DNA of 64,000 bases, from the NCBI GenBank assembly GCA_009763385.1, contig CM019826.1:94472848-94536847 (forward strand), written 5' to 3'. Positions 30,929-42,658 of this stretch are shown in pieces; positions within the stretch are counted from its first letter, which is position 1; each line of letters opens with the position of its first letter. Both the position numbers and the translations under genes were made by a program. Under the pieces are notes generated by a model that searched no databases, was not told the DNA's origin, and worked only from the letters and a program-made list of their open reading frames with translations. The DNA is from Coix lacryma-jobi var. lacryma-jobi. Taxonomy: Eukaryota > Streptophyta > Magnoliopsida > Poales > Poaceae.

Positions 30929-32311
30929 CTTTGCATTCAGTTCCTAAATTCTATATCTTTGGAATGTCACATGCTTGCCTAAATAACCACTGTATGAATA
31001 AAATTGATAACATCTGCTTAAACAAGTTGAAACCTGAATAAGATTTGAAATATGTCATGCAAATGCTATTGTTATGGTTTGAATAACTGGTCTTGTCTAA
31101 GTTGTAGCTTTTGTGGGTTGCACATGCTTTAACTGAAATCATGCTTAGTGAGTAAAGTTAGTAAGAAATGGAGTAATTCTTTAAACTTGCTAAAGTGAAA
31201 TTAGGACCTAATCTGGAGGATTTCTGTCAAAAATTATGAAAACCTTGTTAAAAGTTCCTCCTAGATTTTATCCCATCCCACCACCAGCCAAATATTTGTT
31301 AGTCATTAGTCAAAACCACAAAGAGCTTTGTTTGTGTTGAGCTTTGTTAGACCTCATAGATCTTAGTAGAGAAGCTTATCGTATCTTTTGAATCAAGATT
31401 CACGTACACCCACCATAATTTGCCTACTTTCCACTTTGGAAGTTTGCAACCACCAAATAAATGGCTTATTCTCTACACCGGAGATATGCATTACTGTGCC
31501 AAACATCCCATTGCTAGCCTTATGCTTATTCCTACACTGGGAATAAGCATTTCTCCCTCTTCCCCTTTCTCATTTCAAAAATCCTTTCCTATAGATGTCT
31601 GGGGAAATCTAGAGCTAACAGAGAGAGAGAGAGAGAGAGAGAGAAATGAGCAAAGTAGCTCAAAAGAGGACTATGTCCTAAGAAAATGTGAGGACACATC
31701 TTTTGTCTACTCACTATGTATCCAAAAAAGAGAGAGAGAGAGAGAGAATTATCATTAGTTCTAGACCCCAGAAATTAACTAGGAAGGATTATGAAATATC
31801 TCTCTATACACTTCCACATAACCACACATGCACATCTTGATCAATTTTTATGATTTGCTGCTCCTTATGATCTGAGTGTCTAGCTTAGCAATAAACATCA
31901 GGCAATTTGCTCATGGTTCTTAGCCTACCTATAACTCCACATATCATTCTTTAGAAATAGGAGAGGCTACATTTTGGCCTAATTGAGGATTTAAACACCA
32001 TTGAGTGATTGAGTGAATCTTGGAGGACTTAAGTAAGTTGTTATCTTTTGAAAACCTTGAAAAACCTCCAGACAGAATCCTAGTCAAACCTAAGCAAAAT
32101 AAAAGTTTCCTATCTACTGCTTTATTTCACTCTTGCATGTTTGAAGTGAAAAACTATAAGCCCCACATTGCTATGATTTATGATACATGCTAAGTTATTT
32201 CTCACTATACAATATGCACTTGCAGACATCTTAAGTTGCTATCCATTTCATGCTCAACGCTTAAACCGCATGGTTGCTCGAGGACGAGCAACAATTTAGC
32301 TTGGGGGACCT
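30929..32311 (+). other. Element C 3' noncoding region, right of D
   Basis: AT-rich, with no ORF. It contains (GA)n microsatellites at about 31619-31645 and 31727-31747. It ends with the polypurine tract AGCTTGGGGGACCT (32298-32311). The minus-strand homologue is 44666-46050 in F. Confidence 0.8.
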
Positions 32312-34304
32312 TGTTGACGGTCCTTAAACACCTGTTTTACCATCAACATTTGACCCTAAAGTCCACCATAAAGGCATGAAATGTAGTCAAATAGGTTTCA
32401 AACTAACCAAATTCCACATGTACATGGAATTTTATTTGAATGCAGGATTTGAACCAAATTTGGACATATGGACCCACCAGAGGCCAAGCCCACTCAGCAG
32501 GGCCCAAATGGGCCTAAGGGGAGTGGCGCCCGCCACCCCTAGGTGGCGCCCGCCACCTCTAAGTGGCGCCCGCCACTTGGGTTGGCCCAAGTGCCACTCC
32601 CTGCCACATCACCGATCCGTGTGACCTCCCTAAGGCCAAATCCTGGCCCTTGGTCACTAGGTCAGTGGCATCGGACGGCTCAGGGAGGAGTGGCGTGGAT
32701 CAAGGCTAAATGTCGGTTGCTAGGACATGCAACCGACCTCCAAACCGCCTTGGACAACCACCTGGATGCCGTTGAAGCAGAGGCGGTTCATCCAACGGCC
32801 AGGGGACTGGCGGCCGCCAGTAGGGGGTGGCGCCCGCCACCTGACCTAACCCTAGGTCGGTTGGCTGCCCACTATAAGAACCCCCATCACTCATTTGGGC
32901 TATAAATACCCCCCTAAAGGCACCTCTTCATTCACACCAAAACACACCTTCATATCCCACACAAGAGAAGCAAAGCAAGTAGAAGCAAGCAAGTGAGAGC
33001 TTAGAGAGCTTAGGCAAGTAGGTAGATAGTAGAGCAAGGCATCTTTGACCTCGCGGTAGCGCTGCTCAAGGCTTAGCTCAAGAGTAGAGGCGTGCGAGTG
33101 ATCGGTTCTGGAGCTGGGAAGAGTCTTCCTTCATCTCCAGTTCAGGTTTTGCTCTTGTATCTCAAGCACTTTACTATATTCTAGTTAATCATTTCAAGTA
33201 TTACTTTATTCTACTTATCAGTATTGAGTGGTATACTTGATTGATTGCTTGAGTGCCTAGCTATCCTACAGTTCAATTCACTTAGCCATAGTTGTTAATC
33301 TCTAGTGTGCTTAGTGATTGATCTTTGCCAATAGGTTGCTTAGTTAGTTTAGTGTTTATCTTATTAAGTCAAGTGTTTGCTCTGACGTCCCCAAGGGTGT
33401 CTCTATTCAAAGCTAGTGTAGAGATAGTTAGAATATAGTTAAGCGTGGTGCTTAGTTATAGACTTACCTTCAGATACGGCTGGACCCCCGGATAGCTGTG
33501 GTAGCAAGCAGGTGGTGACAGCCCTGTGCGCCTTGAATTCCACCACGTAGTTGGCCCAGTTTAACAGTAAGGCTCGTTGTGCTAGCGTTCAACCTAAGTA
33601 AGTGGTAAAGGCTAGTACGCCTCGATACTTGACAAGATAGGAATAAAACTATACTCAACTTAGTTGCTTTATTGTCTTTTGCCTGCCTTGCTTCGTAACT
33701 ACCTTGCTTCATAGTTATCTTGCTCTGTGGTTATCTAGGAGTAGTTAATAGTTAGCAGTTAGTAGTTTAGTTATCCTTAGTTATCCTAATTCCTTTATCT
33801 ACCTATCCATCCACCTTACCTTAGCCATCCACTTCATCCTTACCTATCCACCCATATATTCTTTCTAGCCTTTCATCTTCCCTTCTCCCCTTTTCCTTTT
33901 TCTTGTTTCTTCGACTCTCATCCCCTCCTTGACTCGACTCATACACCACCCTAGCCTTCCCTTGGGATCAAATAAATCGACACCTGGTACTCCTAGGCGA
34001 AGTGCTACTATGATAGTTCTGTGCGCTTGCAGAATCTCCTCCTGGTAGATTGCATTCTCTCTAGCTAGCTCCTACTAGTGTCGGGATTGACAACCCCGCT
34101 TGGCATTAGAAGATAGCTGCTTTAGCTCCACTCCTTTAGGTATAGTGGCCGGTGTTGCTTCAAGCATTTCTGACGCCGTTGCCGGGAATAGACTCTATAG
34201 TCTACTCCTAGTAACCACGTTAGCAAGTGCCAACAAGCATTACTGGGTCGTTACCGGGGATAGTTGCCTAGCACTATCTTTAGTGAAGCTATGAACTACC
34301 AACA
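32312..34304 (+). repeat. Element C 3' LTR
   Basis: A 1993-bp LTR from TGTTGACGGTCC to GAACTACCAACA, homologous to both LTRs of F. TATAAATA lies at 32901-32908. A short array of GTGGCGCCCGCCAC-type palindromes lies upstream at 32523-32577. Confidence 0.88.
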
Positions 34305-34836
34305 GGGAGCGTCCAGCAGCGTTGCTGTTTTGCCATTTTTGCCGGCGAACAGTCCGGCCCCCTAGTGGCGGACAGTCCGGCCCACACTGGACAGTCTGGC
34401 ACCAGTAGCCCGGAGAGTCCGGGAATCGGCTGTAGGTTTCGGTGTAGTGCGTTTGCTCTCCTAGCTTTTCTGCTTCGCTTCCGGACTTCTCGTTTGCTCC
34501 TAGAGTTCACCTAAGAACCTCTCTAGGTATCTTTGCTACGCGTTAGCATCGGTATTTGGAGGAATCCCGACGTAGCCCTCTATCTACGTTTGGAACTGGG
34601 TCTTTTGGGTAAGAACTTGACTCGGAGTTTTGGGAGTTTTGGTTTGCTCTCTTGTGTGGTGCCTCGCTGTGATCCTAGGGATCATCCACCCTCTTTCTGA
34701 GGGTCGTGGGCATCACATTGGAGTCCGAAGCTTTTGGGGTTGATTTTGTTGGGACAAAGGCCAGGATTTCGGAAGAAATTTTTAGGCTCCCATTCACCCC
34801 CTCTGGTCGCCTTGCTTTAGCATTTTCGGTCCTTCA
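34305..34836 (+). repeat. G: 3' end of a copia LTR (related subfamily)
   Basis: It ends CGGTCCTTCA like the A-family LTRs and contains their three-way-junction candidate (34656-34716). Its repeat motif is ACAGTCCGG rather than GACCGGACG (34350-34430). No primer-binding site follows, so it is a 3' LTR or solo LTR. Its 5' part should lie left of element C, outside the window. The possible target duplication is GTTTT (34837-34841). Confidence 0.75.
34656..34716 (+). ncRNA. Candidate three-way-junction RNA element (LTR G)
   Basis: P1 pairs GTGGTGCCT with GGGCATCAC. P2 is TGATCC/GGATCA. P3 is ACCCTC/GAGGGT, one base pair longer than in LTR B. This is the most diverged LTR of the set, yet all helices are preserved. 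Confidence 0.6.
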
Positions 34837-37288
34837 GTTTTGATGAGTTCTATGCATGAAAAATATAAAATGTCCAGTTTCTGATAATTTTATGTGCAGT
34901 AATAATTATTTTGTGTTTATGCCGATATCTTGTTAAATGCATAATAAATTGTATATTGTTCATAAAAATGTGGTTCTTGTTTTGTTAGGTTTGTTAAGTG
35001 CCATAGAATCACAGAAAAATGATAAATGCTATTTGATTGTGGAAAAATCTGAAGTTCACATTTAAATTGTTTAAATGCTGTTTTCTTGTATGATTTATAG
35101 TAATTCCAATATAAGAGTTATGGGCTTGATAATTTTTGTAGACTGCTCTTTTGCTAAGAAGATCTGAAAAAATGTGAAATCTGTTGTTTGATACTTTTCA
35201 AAATAATGTGTAGTTCAAAGTGCCTTTTCACCCTGTCATTTGTATTTTTCATACAAAATATTGCCTAAGTCCAAATGACATGAAATTTATACAACATGCT
35301 TTAATCTCAGATGTGAACCTACAATAATTTTTCTAGTTTTTTCTGAAGATGTTAGCTATGAGTTGTTGTTATAGGCTTGTTTTAATGGGTTAATTTGTTT
35401 AATTAAGTTAAAAATGTGCATCTCTCTTATATGGGGTCAGCAGGGGTGAAATAGTCTATTCAGTGCATTCATATTAGTTGCACTTGGCATGAAGAGTGTA
35501 GCTACTTTCTAAGTAGGGTGTTACACTCTACTAGAGAAGAGATATGCACATATTCAGTCAAATTCAATTAAAATGCATCTCTCCTATGCACTGTTGGCAC
35601 TCGTTCATTTGCGTATATGCATCATAACAGGTTCGGTAGTGGAGCCAACCGCAGCGGAGGAAAGCGAGGAGCAGCAGCCCCAGGAGCAGGAGCAAGGAGC
35701 TGCCGGGGAAGAACCTGAAGAGGAACTCCCGGAGTGCCCGAACCATTTGCCCAGTACGTTTGAGAAAGGCAAGCCCCGGAGCATTTCTAACTACCCATGG
35801 TTTACAATTAACTCTCTAATAATTATGCTTGTTGCATTAAGTATAGGAGTTGTTTGATATGCATTATATTCCTTACCTTGCTATCATCGATATATCATCC
35901 TTGTTACCTAATTAGAGATAGGTTCGAGTCTATGCTTAGTCTTGCTTAGACCGGTAGAAGTCGGGCGACTTTCATGTTACCCGCGAGTAATAGGTGGTTA
36001 ATCGACCGGTAACAAGATATTGCTAGTAAGTGAGATAACTGAGTGTTGTGGAAAATGGAGATCGGTAGATTCCTGTAGCGTTGTGCTATAGTATTTCTAG
36101 CCGTGTTTTATGGGAATCAGTATTTTGTTAAGATGGCCTTCTTGTCATGTTGGACGCATGCCCCACATTTAGCTGGAAGGATAACTCGTTCCGACCGTGA
36201 AGCCGCACACTTTTCCGGGCCGGTTCTCGGGTCCCACGCATCTACCGAAGCCACGAAGGGGGTATTGGGACGCGGGGGCACGAAGAGTAAGACCCGGGGG
36301 ATGGTGGTTAAGTCCAACCCCTTGGCAGTCGGGCTTGCCTCCGGGTATGATGGTGGCGGTTGAGGCCGCGGCTTCCTGGAACAGTGCTGTTGTTATCTGT
36401 AGCTCACCGATGTGTGAGTGTGGTTTGTGTGGGGAATAAAATCACCAGCTGGTTAGGAATCGATTATAATCGCCATCGCTCCTGGAGAGTGAGCACTTGA
36501 CTTGAACTCTGATCGACCTTGATACTGAAATTGTGGAACACGTGACAACTATCATTATTCTTTTGGCAATGGTTACTCGGTCTGTTTGTTACTTTATGGT
36601 GATTGTTGGATCACTACCATGATTGTTATAGTGCAGGAGCTAACCTAGTTAAATAGGTTAATTACCACTTAATTTGCAGCTAGTAAGCAGGAGAAAGAGT
36701 TATTTTAATCACTTATGCTTTTACGCAAAAACGTGGTCTCATACCAGCTCCACTTTATTCTAGCCTTGCATACTCCTTGGTGTCGCTTATTTTGGTTTAA
36801 GTCAGGTAAGTCTAGTTGAGTACCTTCTCGTACTCAGGGCTTTGTTTCCCTTGTTGTTGCAGATGGCCAGGTCTTTTATGGTTATTGCATCAACTGTCTC
36901 TGCCCAGCTCTAGGAGATAACTAGGTCAAGGGCAATGACCAGTTCTATTCGTATCTTTTTCTTTGTCAAGGATGACTACTATGTGGCACTGTAACAAACT
37001 ACATGTGTGTGTGGTTTCGGAACTATATTTTCAGACTAAGCTTCCGCTACTTAAATTCGAACATGGTTTGTAATACTAAGTTGCTACTCCGAACAATTTA
37101 TGTAATCTTCTGTCATGTGACGATCGATGCTGAATTATTACGATCCTATGTTGTTGATGTTGGAAAAGTTTGAAATCCTTCGAGATTTCATGGACTACCG
37201 GGTTTGTATGGGCTCAAGTGGTGCAAATTTACTGCTTCGGCGGAGAATTTCACACTTGTGCTCTTATAAATTGGTCGGTTCTGTTACA
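34837..37288. other. Unclassified AT-rich, LTR-like segment
   Basis: It resembles the long LTRs or leaders of grass gypsy elements: AT-rich first part, a short Glu/Gln-rich open stretch (35640-35790), several acceptor-like TTGCAG sites (e.g. near 36860), and a terminal GGTTCTGTTACA at 37277-37288. No RT, integrase or LTR partner is visible, so family and boundaries are uncertain. A 94-codon frame at 35573-35857 is not supported as a gene. Confidence 0.35.
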
Positions 37289-37860
37289 TAGGGTGCGGGT
37301 AACAAATTTTACCCGTGGATACCCGATGGATACCCGCAATTCAAAAATATGCATAAATATATGTCATCTATGTCATACAGTACCATGTCAACTAGCTCAT
37401 GTAACATGAAATGATTTATATACATAGCTTGTTAAATTATAAAGATGATATTTTTTATGGATTGCTAAATAAAAGTGATTATGTGAGCTACTAATTTATT
37501 ACTTTAGTTCTTTTATAAAATTTTTATGTTATTCGTACGAGCACTAATAATTGAATTATGAATCTATTATGTATTGTGGCTTGTCAACTTCCATATATTT
37601 TCTTATTGAAATCTATGTAAGTGAGATTGATGCTTTTGCTTATCATTTAACTAGAAAATTATTGTATCATATCACTACAATTTCATTATCTTATCTATCT
37701 TAATTAGACCCGTCGGGTACTCGATACCTGCCAGGTACCCGTCGAGTACGGGCACAGGTACGGAATTTTACCTGCGGGTATGATCGCGGGCAGGTAAAAG
37801 TAAGGCTCGCGGGCGGGTAAATGCTCTACCCGCACCTTACCCGACCCGCTGCCAACCTTA
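37289..37860. mobile_element. hAT-like MITE, left end truncated
   Basis: About 570 bp packed with ACCCG/CGGGT motifs at both ends. The right end, read inward, is TAAGGTTGGCAGCGGG, resembling hAT terminal repeats (TAGGG-type). The left end aligns with the right end only from AGGGTGCGGGTA inward, so about 20 bases of the left terminus seem lost. No transposase is encoded. The candidate 8-bp duplication cannot be checked because the left end is missing. Confidence 0.45.
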
Positions 37861-38563
37861 GTGGAATGCTCATGTCATTGAGCTACCTCACTAGTGGAAG
37901 ATTCCTGTGGCACTGTTTGTGAGCTTGGCTTGGTGCCAATTAGCCACCGGGTCACCTAGTGTTGGTTGACACAACGTGGAGTAGTGTGCCGGCAAGCACG
38001 TGAACCTCGGGATAAATCATTGTGTCCCGCGTGCTTGATTGCATTGGATTGATCATCATATTGATTGGACTTCATTCATATCTTGGTGATTGATTCTACA
38101 CTTCGGGATTTTCACGGGTGATTGGTTCTTCATAGGCATTCCCGAAGGCTCGGTGAAAAACTCCCCACTAGCTCTTTGCTCATTACATTTCATATTCTTT
38201 GAGCTAGTCAATTGTATTTATTGTACAAATTCTTTTGCTATGTATCTTGTGTAGATAGTTATCTTGCTCATATCATTGTATACATAACTACTTGTTGTTT
38301 TTGTCTACCTTGCTTATAGAACATATCTTGAGTAGATAGTGTTTAGTTAAATTATTTCTCATTCTTAGTATACATCTTGTGTAGCCTTCTTGATTGTGTG
38401 ACATAGAGATATTAGAAAGAATTGTTGGATAGGTGGCTTGCAGCACACTATTAGTCTAGCGCAAAAAGCTTCGCCATTTGTTAAACTAATAGTGTTTGCC
38501 TAAGTGATTTTGTAGATTTTTAATTAGGCTATTCACCCCCCTCTAGCCAATTCTGACCTTTCA
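37861..38563 (+). repeat. H: 3' part of another copia LTR
   Basis: It ends with GGCTATTCACCCCCC...GACCTTTCA, an ending common in grass SIRE/Opie-type copia LTRs. There is no primer-binding site after it; the next bases continue a minus-strand copia pol, so H inserted into I. The possible duplication is AAGAC (38564-38568). The upstream extent is unclear. Confidence 0.5.
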
Positions 38564-40216
38564 AAGACCATGAAATAAGAGAAGAGCCAAGAAACTGACA
38601 AGTCCCAGAAGTAGACTTGCGCTCAAGCCGACAGCCGGCAAAATCCGCATCGGAGTAACAACAAAGCGAAAAGGGTCGAAGAGGAAGAGTACCAAAGTCC
38701 TAACTCAGGAGTTTATCGAAGGTACCTCATGATGCGCTAGACCGCCAGCTTGTGGGAAGTCCGAGGGGATGCCAGAAAGCGAGCGCACAGACACTCTGTG
38801 AAGTGTATGTCTGGCCTCGTCACCGTCAAGTACAGGAGAGATCCGATCATGCTCCTGTACTCCTTCTGGTCCACGGGCTCTCCATCTTGATCCGCGTCCA
38901 TCGCAATAGTCATCGCCATGGGCATCATAAGAGGCTTGGCCTCGCCCATGTCAAACTTCTTCAGGACGTCCTTCATGTACTTGCCTTGATATACGAACGT
39001 CCCATCTCGGGTTTGCTTGATTTGCATCCCAAGGAAGAAGGTCAACTCACCCATCATACTCATCTCAAACTCCCTGCTCATAACATCTGCAAACTTGGCA
39101 ACTAGTGCGTGAGAGGAGCCACCAAAGATGATATCATCTACGTAAATCTGAACTAAAAGGGTGTCATTGCCTTGCTTGAGGAGAAAAAGGGTCTTATCGA
39201 CCCGTCCCATTTTAAAACCCTTGGAAAGAAGAAAGATTTTCAAACGCTAATACCATGCTCTTGGGGCTTGTTTCAAACCATATAAAGCTTTTGAAAGTTT
39301 GAACACATGGTTTCGAAACTTGGGACTCTTGAAACCTGGGGGTTGCCTGACATAGACCTCTTCATCTATATACCCATTTAAGAAGGCACTCTTGACGTCC
39401 ATCTGGTATAGCTTAAAACCCTTTGAAGCAGCAAAGGCTAGAAGGATCCTAATGGCTTATAAACGAGCTACAGGGGCAAAGGTCTCCTCATAATCTATCC
39501 CTTCTTTCTGGCAAAAACGCTCGGCTACTAACCTAGCCTTGTTCCTCACTACCTTTCCATCCTCACCCTATTTGTTCTTGAAAACCCATTTGGTACCTAT
39601 AGGGTGGCATTCTAGTGGAGGTGGAACTTGGATCCAGACATGGTTTCGCTCAAAGTTCTCTAACTCCTCATGCATGGCATTAACCCAGTTAGGATCAGCA
39701 TGAGCGTGTCCAACATCTTTGGGCTCAAAAGAAGCAACAAATGCAAAATGAGCAAAGTGTGAGATTTCATACGCTGGCGACCGCGTGACTCGCTAGTCGA
39801 TATTGCTGATCATCTGATGCAGAGGGTGGACCTGCTGAACAATCCGGGGCGCCTGCCTCGCCGAAGTCGCCTCCCCCTCGCCAGATGTTGTCTCTCCCTT
39901 AGGTGCAGCTGGTGCTCGCTGGAGAGGTGGCTCAAGAGGAACCCAAGTAGAGGGATCAGGTCTTCGAGCTGAAGTCATCATCGTAGGGTCGACAGGGGCA
40001 GCCATTGGAGTTGGCTCGGGATCACCCCAAGCGGCATCTTCCTGCTCATCCTTCACAAAGATCGTCTCTCCAAGCTCTCGATCTCCTGCAACATCATAAG
40101 CAAAAGAAACACAAGGTATAGTCTTGTTGAATGTGACCTCGTAGATCTCCACTATTCGGTTAGTCTCAAGGTTAAGAACTCGATAAGCGCGAGAATGGAA
40201 AGCATAACAAAGAAAC
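38564..40216 (-). pseudogene. pol: I: decayed copia pol fragment (integrase end, RT, RNase H start)
   Basis: Reading the minus strand from 40216, the sequence follows A's Pol from RAYRVLNLETNR through the linker, RT and into RNase H (SDADFAG equivalent near 38650). YVDDIIFGG is intact near 39130-39155. At least six in-frame stops are seen (near 39793, 39570, 39468, 39247, 38737 and 38710). It is cut on the right by J, at a codon for Phe in the GVFLGY equivalent, and on the left by H. It is clearly older than A, J and K and from a sister subfamily. Confidence 0.88.
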
Positions 40217-40605
40217 TGCGGATACATGGGTGTATGCTGAGTCTCTGAGTGATGAGTGATTGTCAACTGGGATAATGCGCATGTTCTTTGGCTTATGTTG
40301 TGCAGGTGTCGAGCACGGATACAGTGATCAAAGGCAAGGTGAAGGTCAAGTAGAGACATGACGTGTCGATGGACCGAGAGTGGCAAAGGGCGGACGTGAG
40401 GCATGGACTGAGGGACCGGTGGCCCGAGGATCAGCTGTGGTGGCTAGCAGCCTAGGATAGCGACGAGCGAAGACTTACGGGCACGGTGTTGCCTGGGTCG
40501 AGGACCTGGGGACAGGTGTCGGTGGATGGGGTGCACGGGCGGAGCATCCCCTCTACGGCTCGGTATGGTGGTTGAGCCATAGAAAAACCACCGAGTGGAT
40601 GTTTT

Positions 40606-40832
40606 CCAGGTTTGGGCCTCAAAACCTGGGTGCTGATGGTTTCCGAGTTTGGGCCACAAAACTCGGGCTGAGGACGGTTTCCAGGTTTGGGCCTCAAAAC
40701 CTGGGTGCTGCGGGTTTGCTGAGTTTGGGCCACAAAACTCAGGCGATGGACTGCGGGTTTCCCGGTTTGGGCCTCAAAACCGGGGGTTGGCTGTGAAGGC
40801 TGGTTTCCCGGTTTGGGCCACAAAACTGGGGG
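40606..40832 (+). repeat. U3 palindrome array, 6 units (LTR J)
   Basis: Stems are preserved in most units: CCAGG/CCTGG, CCGAG/CTCGG, CTGAG/CTCAG and CCCGG/CCGGG. The last unit has CCCGG opposite CTGGG, a G-T-type weakening. Confidence 0.7.
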
Positions 40833-41599
40833 TGCGACGTCCGGGAAAAGGACAAGCAGAGCGGTGGCGGCACGTGGCGGCGATCAGTGAGGTTGCGTCG
40901 AGGCAACGCTACCAGTTGTGCGGGCGTGGCCGTCGGATCACCACCTACCATGAGTTGGTTCAGAATAACCCTAGGGTTTAGCTGGTTCGCTCTGTAATGA
41001 GAGAGGGGTAGAGCAGGAATTAGAATTAGGATAAGTAGAGGGAGACACCCTCCTCCCATTCTATCTCAGCCATTTTTCCTGCTCTCCCTCCCCTCTGCTG
41101 TAGCGAACTGAGATCCACAGAGAAGAGAACAATACTTCTGTGCCCGTGAGATTTTGAGGAAGTGAGACCGTAATCTCACTATTGTAGCGTGTGGTAGCCA
41201 CACGGTTGCAAATTCGTGATTGTGATTCACGTTTTGTCTTTGTTCTTCGCGGGTTGCTTTTCTTCATGTTTTTCCCGTCGATCAATCTCTTTGCTTGGTG
41301 CATCTTTTGTAAATCCGTTTGAACCAAGATGTTCTAGATTGTGAGGCACATCTTTTCACTCAAGGAATCCACCTCTAACCTCATGAGCTAGTAGATCGAT
41401 CGATTGTTGTTTCAGGTCAAGTTTTTCTTCCTTCCCCGAATTTCTTCGATTCATCGATTCGGAGATAGGATCGAGCCATGATCTCTTAGAGATAGCTCAC
41501 TATCCTCTTTGTGACTCCTCTCACCAAGTTTGATCCCTAGAGGATTTGTTTTGGGTGAGATTGAGTCAAATCGGTGGACGAACTGCCCAGTTTCGGGGT

Positions 41600-41859
41600 G
41601 ACCGGACGCTGGAGAGTGAGTCCGGTCGTTGAACAGCTCTCTGCCCTGTTTCATCTCTTGACCGGACGCTCCTCTCTGTGTTCGACCGGATGCTACGGTC
41701 ACACTGTTCATTGCTTTTGTTTTAAGTGACCAGACACATAGGTCAAGACCAGACGCACTGTCAACCAAAGTCCGGTCCAATCCAGTAAGGTTCCCAAGCG
41801 AGTTTTTACCGACTGGACGCGTCCGGTGGTCAGTGATCGGACGCAGGCAGAGTCTGGTC
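41600..41859 (+). repeat. GACCGGACGC array (LTR J, decayed)
   Basis: Fewer intact motif copies than in A or B. Several carry a C-to-T or G-to-A change (GACCGGATGC, GACCAGACAC, GAGTCTGGTC). Confidence 0.65.
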
Positions 41860-42028
41860 AGTGCTGTCCTACGCATTTTCGTTCGCAGTTTGTTCGTCCG
41901 ACTTGCGATTTGAGATACGCTTGTTGCGTTGGATTCCTGACTTCGTGCTCTACAGAAATCGGGTTGAGGTTACCCAATGTTCATTCTGTCACTAGTTGAC
42001 CTGCGTGAACTTGGGTGAGGAAATTTTT

Positions 42029-42088
42029 GTGGTGTCCCACTGTGTTCCTATGGAACATCCACCCATTCTCTTGGGTCGTGGACATCAC
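42029..42088 (+). ncRNA. Candidate three-way-junction RNA element (LTR J)
   Basis: P1 pairs GTGGTGTCC with GGACATCAC. P2 is TGTTCC/GGAACA with loop TAT. P3 is ACCCA/TGGGT. P2 and P3 both differ from A and B by paired changes. Confidence 0.6.
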
Positions 42089-42210
42089 GCGCATCGGTTT
42101 TGCTCTTAGGGTTGATTTCAAGGACAGAGGTTTAAAGTTTCTGAAAAAAAATTAAAGCTCTCATTCACCCCCCTCTGGTCGCTTTCTAGTAGCACTTTCG
42201 GTCCTTCAAT

Positions 42211-42222
42211 TAGTATCGAAGC
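42211..42222 (+). promoter_or_regulatory. Copia J primer-binding site (degenerate)
   Basis: TAGTATCGAAGC stands where B and K have TGGTATCGGAGC. There are two G-to-A changes, consistent with decay. Confidence 0.75.
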
Positions 42223-42658
42223 GGGTTAAGGATCTTCCACCTTAGCCGGTTCCAGATCCACAGAAGGCGACATGGATCGCGGCGTGGTCAAACCGCCATT
42301 TTTCGATGGGATGAACTATGCGTATTGGAAGATACGCATGTCGGCCTATCTGCAGAGTTTGGGTGCTTCCATCTGGGATATTTGCAACTCTACCGATTAC
42401 ATGGTCTTAGATGCTCGTGTCTCTCAGCTTCAGATCGAAGAGCACGATGCCAATAGCCGAGCTCGTAATGCTCTTTTCTCATGTCTGAGCATTAGTGAGT
42501 TTGATCGCGTTTCTCACCTCGCCACGGCTCGGGAGATTTGGGCTACCCTCATGCATTTCCATGAGGGAACCTCTCAAGTCAAAACCCGAATCTACGAGTC
42601 GTTCAAGTGAGAGTATGAGAACTTTCAACATATGCTTGGCGAGAGTATGATGGGTGAT

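Larger units (their letters stand above)
12773..34304 (+). mobile_element. Element C: Athila-like gag-pro gypsy element, interrupted by B and D
   Basis: C is visible in two blocks. Gag-protease plus 3' noncoding sequence runs 12773-14252. The rest of the 3' noncoding region and a 3' LTR run 30924-34304. The blocks are contiguous once D is removed, since 30929 onward continues the sequence broken at 14252, and the minus-strand homologue F (near 46040) has both parts joined. The 5' LTR and the first half of gag lie left of B and outside the window. C appears inserted into copia LTR G. The expected target duplication is GGGAG (34305-34309). Confidence 0.85.
40217..42208 (+). repeat. Copia J 5' LTR
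   Basis: A 1992-bp member of the same LTR family. It has a U3 palindrome array (40606-40832, 6 units), a decayed GACCGGACGC array (41600-41859, with several GACCAGAC-type variants), and a three-way-junction candidate at 42029-42088. Confidence 0.93.

Noticed and set aside
31619..31747. GA/TC microsatellites as a functional GAGA element
   Set aside because: Simple repeats in noncoding parts of C and F, variable between the two copies; no evidence of function.
35573..35857. A 94-residue secreted or membrane protein with hydrophobic ends
   Set aside because: Start context is weak, a typical splice acceptor (AACAG) lies inside, and the surroundings are LTR-like repeat; no support for a gene.
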